From: Kappaphycus alvarezii
Taxonomy: Eukaryota; Rhodophyta; Florideophyceae; Gigartinales; Solieriaceae
Assembly (NCBI GenBank): GCA_002205965.3
Contig: NADL03000488.1
Span: forward strand, 1 to 64,000
Length of the DNA: 64,000 bases
Direction of reading: 5' to 3'
In this document: positions 55,936 to 64,000 of the stretch, piece after piece
Position numbering within the stretch: the stretch's first letter is position 1
How the letters are laid out: each line of letters begins with the position of its first letter
Translations under genes and position numbers: made by a program
Notes under the pieces: model-generated
Database searches by the model: none
What the model was told of the DNA's origin: nothing
The model's input: the letters and a program-made list of their open reading frames with translations, nothing else

Positions 55936-56118
55936 TTTACCGCACTCCCCCTTCTCATCACTCAATCCAACCATTGCAGAGCTTCGTCAGCATTTCGCCG
56001 CTCTCGGCGCCCGCCCCGTGCGACATATCGTCGGGTGCGGGCGCGGCCACTTCCTCCCGTCTAGCACGTTTCACCTGAAGATGGACATGCCGCGACTGCT
56101 GCACACTCGTCAATACGA

Positions 56119-56300
56119 GTAATCCGTACACGGATCTATAGGCGCATTAGTAGCACAATCTGGTCGTCGAGTGCACAATCTATTTTGTTGCGCATGTCGC
56201 TCCACGTGGCCGACGTGGACTATCCAGTTAGCTCTTAGCTGGTAGCAAGATACCTGTACTTATTGAAGTAAAGTTTCGCGCAATATAGTCGGATCCTGCA
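56119..56300 (+). mobile_element. LINE family 2 tail
   Basis: Reads TRIYRRISSTIWSSSAQSIL-like sequence, then a 3' UTR with cttattgaagtaaagtttcg. It is nearest to the tail at 52,005. Confidence 0.6.
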
Positions 56301-56399
56301 TTGGGCACCCGTTATACTGATGCCATAAAGTTCTCTCCTGTTAATACTTACGGTTTATGATCCGTAGGACCTGCGGTAAGGTCCGAGCGGTGCTTAACC

Positions 56400-56570
56400 A
56401 AATGCACGCTACCCGGCCGTAATGTCCAACGCAGCATGCCTGCTGGCCGGCTTTGAGCCGGCATTTTAGGGAAAATTAAGAGGTACTACTGGTCACCCTG
56501 TAGGATGTCCCATGCCACAACCGACCATATCTTTCAAACACTAAAGCACACCACATTCCCCCTGATCCGT
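56400..56570 (+). mobile_element. LINE 3' copy linking stop codon to the common 3' UTR
   Basis: Encodes MSNAACLLAGFEPAF and stop (56,422-56,469). The 3' UTR segment ccctgtaggatgtcccatgc and accgaccatatctttcaaac follows, then the terminal box. This copy shows that the short insertions at 10,236, 18,569 and 52,308 are truncated LINE 3' ends. Confidence 0.75.
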
Positions 56571-57774
56571 GGGTGACGTACTCTTTGCCGAGGACGCCGG
56601 CCCGTTCCGTCACATGCAATGGCTTCTCGTCCCGCTCACCTTTGACACCCGTAGAGCACACTCTGCGCGCTCTCGATGCGTCCTAGAGCACATGCGAAGC
56701 CGATTTTCTTCTGCTCTGCACGTCGATACTCCGTCGTCAAGACCCAGCTGTGGTAATGACTGCATTTTGATCTGATCCAATGTCTCCGTTTCCCCTCAGC
56801 TTGCATGCTATCTAAGAGTGAGGAGCTTTCTCAAACATGACTGACCATAATCACCCGAGTTTGCGTATAAATAAATATTACTAAACACGGGTTGTTTCCC
56901 TGCGGATAATAGGGCGTGTGCTAACTGCGAGAGTTCGGAGCGCTGACAACCGGGGGAGTTTTCGAGTGAGGCGTTGTGTAACGAAGAGGATGGCAGACGT
57001 CTTCACCCCGCTGAGGTTACAGAATTCCAATAAATTACATGAAATTTAACTCACTGTTCCTACGACAAAAACTGATCTGAGAGCGTTGAAGTCTACACTC
57101 TGTCGATGAAGTGACATGCGAGCAAGTAGGGCGGGGATAACTCTAGAGAAGGAGTTAATGCAAAATAATTGGGGTAGGTAGATCCAAAAAATAAATAGTT
57201 CCAACTTTGAATAAATAAATAAATGTCACAATTGGACTTAGAATGAATAATGAATAGAACCAAATTTAATGATAGCTGATCGAGGGGAATATTTCGATGG
57301 CCCGAGGATGTAAAAAATATTTCTAACAACCTAGTACTACTTATACTCTACACCAGGGTACAATAATTTTGGTAGACATGATTCAGGCTCAGCAATAATT
57401 ATTGCAGTATTTTCCAGGTAAGCACTCATCCAGATAATAATTTTTTGGCAGCATAAATGCAATAAATATAGCCTGTATATTAAAAAAACCCAACTGTAGG
57501 ACATAAAAATTATTACACACTGATTTCAGCATAAAATAGGGCCAGTGTAAAATAGATAAAATTATTCTTTGATGATTCACAATAAATATAAATTGTGGGC
57601 CTCAATAAAAATATTGCTCAACAATTCAGCGTCACCGTAGGACACCAGGATAGAGATTAAAATATTTGGTCAATTTTCACAGTTAAGCCTCCGCTGGGTT
57701 AGAAGCCACACCACTTCTGGATTGCTGTGGGTAACTAGTGGCATCATGCATGGAAGTGTAGAGGTGCCGCCAGG
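56571..57774. other. Unassigned stretch, AT-rich from 57,000
   Basis: No gene recognised. A short (aata)n run lies near 57,205-57,225. No RNA gene or LINE box seen. Confidence 0.35.
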
Positions 57775-57784
57775 GATTTCAAAA

Positions 57785-57853
57785 GTGAGGGAAAATTGGG
57801 GTGCTCTACTGATTACAGATGAAGGACGGCTATTTTACGAAGACTAGGGGGCA
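57785..57853 (-). mobile_element. 69-bp LINE family 1 stub with perfect 10-bp target duplication
   Basis: The direct repeat GATTTCAAAA lies at 57775-57784 and 57854-57863. The insert begins gtgagggaaaattggggtgc and ends cgaagactagggggca. It is the last 69 bp of the 3' UTR that follows the stop codon at 12,624 and 50,301. It is the cleanest example of a stub. Confidence 0.88.
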
Positions 57854-57863
57854 GATTTCAAAA

Positions 57864-59700
57864 CCAACCGCCAAGAAGTGCCACTGCACATAGGTCGACG
57901 GCGGCAAAGATGCCCGCCGGACAGTGCCATGAGAGGCGCTTAATTTGGCGCAAGCGACAGACTTTTCAACACTAGCGTACTGCGCAGCGGCTAATCAGAC
58001 TGAGATGTGTACGAACAGGGTGTGCCCGTATCATGTGCTATCGGCTCGTCTGGAAGATAGCCTGGAGAATGAAGCGATGCTTGCGAAACATTACCAGAGC
58101 GGCGATGATCAATGCGACCGATGAACACAACAAGATCTCAAAGACAGGCAAGATCGGCTCTCTCAAAGGCATTCTTGGAAGGAAGATTGCAAAGGTTAAT
58201 TTGGTGGCGTACAATTCCACAACCAGAGCAACTTGGAAACGCGAGGTAGCCTGGGGGATTCTTTGCGGCTCGACAACAGTGGTTGCGGATGAACATGGCG
58301 AGATAATCAATGTAACTAGCAATCACATATAGGCAGGTCATAATGTCGGTGCAACATGACGCATGAGGCATTGTTGTTGCTCTAGGAGATGCAAAAATGT
58401 GGGAAGTGAGGGAGGCGGTGGTGCCATGAAAGTGAAGACAGTGGCTGCAAGAATGGCAGCAAAGGGATGAAGCTTAGTGATAACACAAATTGCTGGGTGC
58501 TATTACGAAACCGTTCCTTTTCGCAAATTCCTGTTCCTTCATCCGCGATTCATTATTGACCTTTCCTTTGCCAAACCTAGCGTCCCCCGTTTTCTTTCAA
58601 CAATTATTCCTACATCCCTTTTCCGTTATGATTCCAAATTCACTGTACGACTCCTTTTCAAACCTAGCGTCCCCCTCTTTCTTTCAACCCGAATTCCTAC
58701 AGCCCTTTTCCGTTATGAATCCAAATTCACTGTATGACTCCAGTTTTTATTTTGTGTTTGAATATTTGGTCCTTCTTTTTCAGAAAGAAATCGTTTGACT
58801 CGTGATAGATTTTGTCCTCTAAATTCAGTTCCAATATTTTAGCAAGCAGCTTTCTTATCATTGCCCTGAATGCATGCAAATGCAATGCCGCAACATTGCT
58901 TCGTACTTTTTTTATTTTGCCCACGACCGTGAAAATTTTAGAAGACATTACCTTGTTTAAAGTTCGATATCAACGTCGTTGAAGCAACAAACCCTCCACC
59001 GATCACCACATCGGCTCACCCCCGCTGTCCTCAGCATACCTAAACTCTACCGGTACTTCACCATTACCAACTTTTCGAAGGCATTAACCTATCTAAGGTT
59101 CTATAATACGGTAAAAATGGCACCAACGGAAAAAGGAACCACTAACTCCCGAAGTGAAAGTCGTTGCGGGCGAGTAAAGTATTAGAGTAGACGTTGCATG
59201 GCGATGGAGAGTATTGGGCGTGAAAGCTGAGTGACTGCTCTAGTAACCAACTCTAAAGGGATAGGCTCTACCAACTCACTTAGAGGCTACGGAACGGATT
59301 GAATGTTTTGGTTCGAAGTTTACTCTGAACTTTCTTCGGAGCTTTGATTCTCTTAGCTAGAACCATCTGGCTGGAACTATTCTGAAGATGAATTCTCAGT
59401 ATCAAAACCAACAGTGCCTCTTTCTCCTCAATAACTGAACGACTGCCATTTTCTGCGTTACCAAATGGTCGAAATTGACTCAGAGTCAAACAAAGCTCAC
59501 TGCTACTGCATCTCAGGGTGCTTAAAGAGAAATAAGGACAGCGAACAACCTGTGGGTCTTGGTGTGCGTGTGTTGGTTTTCTCATTGTCTGACGGTGTTC
59601 CGTTCCTAGACGAGAAGATTTGCGCACCGCGCATTGCACTACACAAATCTGGTCTCCCGACCTAGAACTTATTGGATCAACTCTGAAGTCGTAGAAGATT
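57864..59700. other. Unassigned stretch with possible membrane-protein remnant
   Basis: A minus-strand frame (58,038-58,322) lacks an ATG and holds a hydrophobic segment EILLCSSVALIIAALVMF, like a membrane span. It may be an exon or remnant, but no family is recognised. A tandem pair of 87-bp units lies at 58,573-58,741. The part from 58,980 on may contain the 5' LTR of the gypsy element to the right, which cannot be shown without its partner. Confidence 0.3.
58573..58741 (+). repeat. Two tandem 87-bp units
   Basis: Units start at 58,573 and 58,660 (aaacctagcgtccccc...). They differ at several positions. The period is a multiple of three, and the plus frame stays open across both (KPSVPRFLSTIIPTSLFRYD, then KPSVPLFLSTRIPTALFRYE). 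Confidence 0.75.
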
Positions 59701-59706
59701 CTCAAT

Positions 59707-59743
59707 ACTCTCACCCCTGGTAAGTATAATTCCAGGTGAGAGT
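59707..59743. repeat. Inverted repeat ahead of gypsy gag
   Basis: actctcacccctgg against ccaggtgagagt, with two unpaired C and an 11-nt centre. It lies 120 bp before the gypsy gag frame, so it may sit in the LTR end or leader of that element. Confidence 0.55.
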
Positions 59744-59860
59744 TTACTTCTTTCGTCTGTTAGGATTGAAGACGTCCCTTTATCAAAAAGTGTTAATTTC
59801 TCTTTTCCTCGTGGTCAAGCCGCCACCGGCGGATAAGGAATATTTGGACTACGAAGTGGA

Positions 59861-62800
59861 ATGTATTCCGTTGGATCTATTCGCCCTAGTACTCGAGAAG
59901 GCCCTGCACCTAAAGGTGTAACCTCCTCGACAGCATCCCGTACGCAGACCCGTTCCAGGTCTGTGGCCGGAGACATACCATCGGTCACGGAAGCACCCCC
60001 ACAGGACATCGACTCCCGCTGCCTGGAGCATGTTGCTTCTCTCCGGGAGGAGATTTGCAATTTGGTGCACACGGAGATAAACACTGTTAAAGGAGAGATG
60101 GCTGCATTTCAGGAATCTCTGAAGACGAGTGAAGTCCGGTTTGATGTTGACTTTCGTCAGCAAGAAGCTTGTTTAAACAGTATCAGTGACTTAAAGGCTG
60201 TTGTGGAGACCCTGCAGGATGAGGTTGCCAATCTGAGGCAGGATGTTAACCGTTTGCTGGAGGACCTAGCCGTCGAAAAAGCTACGGGTATAGAAAGAGC
60301 CGAACGTATCAGCACCCACCTAAATCGTCTTGAGTCTGGGGCCGTACTGGGTACCCAAACTCTCGATCTTCACTCGGACCAGGGAGTTCTCGGTATTACC
60401 GACGTTGAAGGACCTCGTAGTAATGACGACGGAGATGATGATAAGGATGGAGATCAACGACATCGTGACCGTTCGCAAAGAGGAAGAAAAGCAAAGTCAT
60501 TAAACAAGAACAGGGTCAAGAAGAACAATAGGAACTCCATGAGGACTCATCGTCGTCTGAATCTTGCTTGCTCGACGGATTTGGAGAAGATGATTCTAAA
60601 GATGCGTCCACGGATTCAGATTCAGGACTCTCTCTGGATGAAACCGGATGTCCGAAAGGAAGATATGAGAAGGAGCGAGTCGCGAAGAAGTCCAAGAACC
60701 GCTCGTCTCGAGCAAAAGTCCGAACTGTATCAGCAACCTCTGGTAGATCCACCAGAACACGGATTGGCCTTCGTGAAGAAACCGGCCCTGGGTGGGTAGC
60801 TCTCGAAAAGTTACAGCCAAAAAACCATTTGTATCGTAGGCTGCTATCCTATCGTACATACCGCTTGAAGCGAGCTTTCAAGTCACAAAATTCCTCTCAG
60901 AAAGGGAAATCTCGGCCGAAAGCCAGACGAATTGCGCAAAAGAATACGAGGAAGGATTTTTCTCGGAAGAAGACCCTATCATGGTGTTAGCTTTCCTTAC
61001 CCTGATGGTTAGGGAGCTCAACCTCCTGGGCATGACAGAATCTCAAGCCTTTCGGGTTCTTCCCGACTTCTTAACCGGAATTGCAGAAAGGCAATTTCGC
61101 TCTGACGCCGGAAAAACTTCCCAGAGCAGGGCGGTATTACGAGCTCACCGAAGGCAATCCAGTGGATGCTTCGATCCTTCGCCACTGACGATGCCATACA
61201 CAATGTGGTACTCGCCATGCGAGATGTTCAGCAGCTACCCAACGAAGGCGAACGTGACTACTATTTGCGCCTTTCGGACGCCAGCAGCCGTTGTGGTAAC
61301 GTTCACGACGCCCAAGAGCTCATTAAGATGTACAACGACGGTCTGGATCGCCGTATCAAGGGAGTTTTCAGCCATTACCGACGCACAAATAAGGCAGCTA
61401 CCTTCATAGATATTGTCGAGTAAGCCGAGATTCAAGGCATCTCCTTCAGAGCTCGCTCTCAAGCGTTCCGAAGGGCCCCAATCGAGTCCCGTCCGCTCAA
61501 AACTAGTACCGTAATTACGGCTTCGCGGTGGGATAAGAAGTCCACGCCAAAGACACGGACCGTTGCCTTGTTATATTTTCCGTCCGCATCTCAAAATTCA
61601 ACGATCGAGTATGATGCCTATGGAAATGACTACGAGGCTCACATTATTGACCAAGCTGGTGCTTCTGATATTCCAACTTGTACGGAGGAAGAACTTGCTT
61701 CAATATCCGAAGAGACCTCTTACGATCCCTCTCTCCTACTCTTGGGTCGAGGAAATACTCGCGCACCGCGAATCCCATATGCAGACCGCCACCCAAAATT
61801 CAATCGCCCAGGTTGGGGAGGGCGAACTTCGGCCCCATCACCGTCACGAATTACGAAAGAACAGAAGATAAGTTGCCGTCATAACCTCATATGCCACACA
61901 TGCTATTGCCGGGGACATATTTCCCAGAATGCATTTTACCCTTGCGGGAACTTCCGTCGGTATTACGGAGCTATGAATCTTTGACCACTCAAGAGAAGGC
62001 AATGGTACCGCAGACAAGATATAACCGCGTCGCTCTGATGTTGAAGTCGGAAGCCTAGCATCCCATTACGGAACCTATAGATGCCGCTAAACTCCATGCT
62101 TCGGCGACGCCGATAGGTTTCATACCGCCGGTTCCATCCCCGGCGGTCCCAGATAACCTTTCGGAAAAAGAGTAGAGGGAGACTCCCATTGGAAGAGATT
62201 GTCACCACGGACGCTGTTGCAAACCAATCTGGGGCCCACGGCCCACCTCCGCTACTAACAGAAATGGTAGTACTTCAGATAACACCCCGGATCCCGAAAT
62301 GCAGCTGCTTGGGATCCCAAAAAATTGTAAATTCCAGTGACTTGGATCACCTCTACAAGCTTCAGCGTCCATGGATGAAGGTTACGAGCATGATGAACCC
62401 AGACAGAGTCATGGTCATGGCGCGAATCAATTACAAGGTATACGTTGATATCGGCCTTCGACCAGGACTCATGCAGCGGACAGTCGCGGTTTTGGACACT
62501 GGAGAAGGCCCTAACTTTGTCCGAATTTCGAAACTCCCACCGGAAGCGATGAACCGTCTATCTTATGGCCCGCTCCCGGACATCTGTGATGCAAATAACA
62601 ATCCGTTGAGAACACTTGGGACCATTAAGTTACCCATCCGGTTGGGAAGATATCTTGCTCTGGTCCTGTTCATCGTATGTGAGAAGCTCGCCGCACTAGT
62701 AATATTAGTAACGGATTTCTGCGACCGTTTCGTGGAATCCGTTCGTCCCAGAAAGAAGCTCGTTGAGTTCGGAGGAATTACGGTTCCAATAGTAAGAAGG

Positions 62801-64000
62801 CCTTTAAAAAGGGCATCAAGTAAGAGACCGCTACCAACGGAACTGGAACCAAACCTGAAGGACGGAAGGGCATCGAACAACATTAGGATGTCCACCCGGG
62901 TTACTTTTCCGCCACAAAGTCAATCATTTGTACTGATGACAGCGGACCGCTACGGCCTGATAGTTTTACAACCTGACTCAAGTTTCTACAACAAAATCGG
63001 ATTGGCAGCTGCAAATGGTATTGCACAAGTGGAAGCCGGGGTCCCATATCGGTTGTTGATCGCGAACTTCACCAAATCCCCTGTTACTCTTCATCGGTTG
63101 CAAATAGTTGCTCAAACATTACCTTATCCGTCAATAACAGTACCAAGCCAGCTTAGCTTCGAAGAGGTACTCGATATCACTGAAGAATTATACCCAGAGT
63201 ATAGTCCTGCACCAACGCCTGGTGGACAGCAGATCCCTGGGCTTAAAGAACACGAACAGAAAACTCTGAATGGAGAAGCTTTAATGCCAGAAAGGTCTAC
63301 AAAAGCAGTAAAATACTTAGACTGGAGCCACATAGACCCAACGTGGGCCATTCAATTCAAGGAAATGGTGAGCAAACACTCGAGTATGTGGGATGGTTCG
63401 CTGGGAGCAATCAATACTGTTGAGCATCACATCGAATTAATTCCTGGGACTCGTCCTATTGCTCAACTGCCTTACCGGTCTAGACCCAAGGCAAGGGAAT
63501 AAGAAGCAACCGAGGTACAAGGAACGTTACAAGCAGGCGTAATTGAGCCCGCACAGTCATCATGGATTGGACCGGTGGTGTTAATTCCTAAGCCCGATGG
63601 GACGGTTCATTTATGGGTTGATTATAGAAAACTGAACTCCGTCACATTGAAGGACACTTACCTGTTACCAAGGATGGATGAATGCATTGACTCCTTAGGA
63701 GATGATTCAGTATTCACTACTTTTTCTTGAAACTCTGGTTACTGGCAAGTTCAAGTGGCGAAAGAGGGCAGAGACAAGACCGACTTCGTATGAAACGCAG
63801 GATTATATCGCTATAGGCGAATGCCATTCGGATTATGGAACGCACCTGCTACCTTTCAGAGCACCCCCGACATTCTTCTTTCATCATATCGATGGCGTTC
63901 CTGTCTCGTGTACCTTAAAGATGTCATCATTTTCTCTAAAAAACGGAGGAGCACATCGATCATGTCGAAGAAATTCTGCGGGTGTTGCAACATGCTGGTT
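59861..64000 (+). mobile_element. Third Ty3/gypsy retrotransposon, cut by window edge
   Basis: A gag frame from 59,861 has a coiled-coil segment (QDEVANLRQDVNRLLEDLAV, about residues 120-150) and a charged region. Capsid-type sequence follows near 60,980-61,420 (QQLPNEGERDYYLRLSDASS), then a Cys/His patch CHTCYCRGHISQNAFYPC near 61,890. Protease lies around AVLDTGEGPNFVRISKLPPE (62,490). RT begins near 63,480 with WIGPVVLIPKPDGTVHLWVD, RRMPFGLWNAPATFQ and a DVIIFSK box at the edge. RT directly after protease indicates Ty3/gypsy. The element is broken in several places. Its age cannot be judged without the second LTR. Confidence 0.85.
62189..63502 (+). CDS. Gypsy (right) protease and RT N-terminal linker, open stretch
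   Basis: An uninterrupted run of more than 430 codons includes the retropepsin-like segment (VLDTGEGPNFV as D-T-G site, LVLFIVCEKLAALVILVTDF as the second hydrophobic strand). A linker follows, ending in VEHHIELIPGTRPIAQLPYR, the usual entry to the gypsy RT (H.I...PG..P..Q..YR). RT fingers and palm follow beyond 63,502. Confidence 0.8.
   Translation: MEEIVTTDAVANQSGAHGPPPLLTEMVVLQITPRIPKCSCLGSQKIVNSSDLDHLYKLQRPWMKVTSMMNPDRVMVMARINYKVYVDIGLRPGLMQRTVAVLDTGEGPNFVRISKLPPEAMNRLSYGPLPDICDANNNPLRTLGTIKLPIRLGRYLALVLFIVCEKLAALVILVTDFCDRFVESVRPRKKLVEFGGITVPIVRRPLKRASSKRPLPTELEPNLKDGRASNNIRMSTRVTFPPQSQSFVLMTADRYGLIVLQPDSSFYNKIGLAAANGIAQVEAGVPYRLLIANFTKSPVTLHRLQIVAQTLPYPSITVPSQLSFEEVLDITEELYPEYSPAPTPGGQQIPGLKEHEQKTLNGEALMPERSTKAVKYLDWSHIDPTWAIQFKEMVSKHSSMWDGSLGAINTVEHHIELIPGTRPIAQLPYRSRPKARE

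Noticed and set aside
58038-58322. A membrane protein gene on minus.
   Set aside because: No ATG, no family match and only one clear hydrophobic segment; mentioned only as a possible remnant.

Overview
The window looks like nuclear DNA of a eukaryote with a repeat-rich genome and few introns. Two intact eukaryotic-type tRNA genes, a signal-peptide VCBS/ASPIC pseudogene, several LTR retrotransposon families, RLE-type LINEs and PIF/Harbinger transposons all fit an alga or another protist. A red alga is one candidate. The sequence alone does not fix the lineage. Only a few host genes can be supported.

Layout. 0.6-2.2 kb: decayed secreted VCBS/ASPIC gene (minus strand). 2.8-9.8 kb: Ty1/copia element with near-identical LTRs, a 5-bp target duplication and an extra zinc-finger ORF ahead of gag. 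10-18.7 kb: dense mosaic of 5'-truncated LINE copies and 42-74-bp LINE 3'-end stubs, many with recognisable target duplications, plus one possible spliced acidic-tail host gene. 18.7-24.7 kb and 27-33 kb: AT-rich, almost gene-free. 24.7-27.1 kb and 33.1-35.4 kb: two decayed PIF/Harbinger elements, each with transposase and SANT/MADF-like gene in convergent orientation. 35.8-41.2 kb: minus-strand Ty3/gypsy element. 41.6-49.3 kb: plus-strand chromodomain Ty3/gypsy element carrying, between integrase and chromodomain, a 1.58-kb piece nearly identical to the first gypsy element in inverted orientation. 50-58 kb: second LINE mosaic, containing tRNA-His(GTG) and tRNA-Glu(CTC). 59.7 kb to the end: a third Ty3/gypsy element running off the window.

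The most interesting signal is the LINE system. At least nine copies end in the same kind of C-terminal peptide (SNAACLxAGLxxxF-stop type). Several unlike 3' UTRs all finish in one C-rich terminal box, roughly AGTAAANCACCCCAATTTCC, with no poly(A). Insertions range from 42 to about 740 bp and many are bounded by 5-11-bp direct repeats. One insertion (11,657-11,901) has two such 3' ends head to head inside a single 11-bp duplication, suggesting reverse transcription primed from both sides of one target break.
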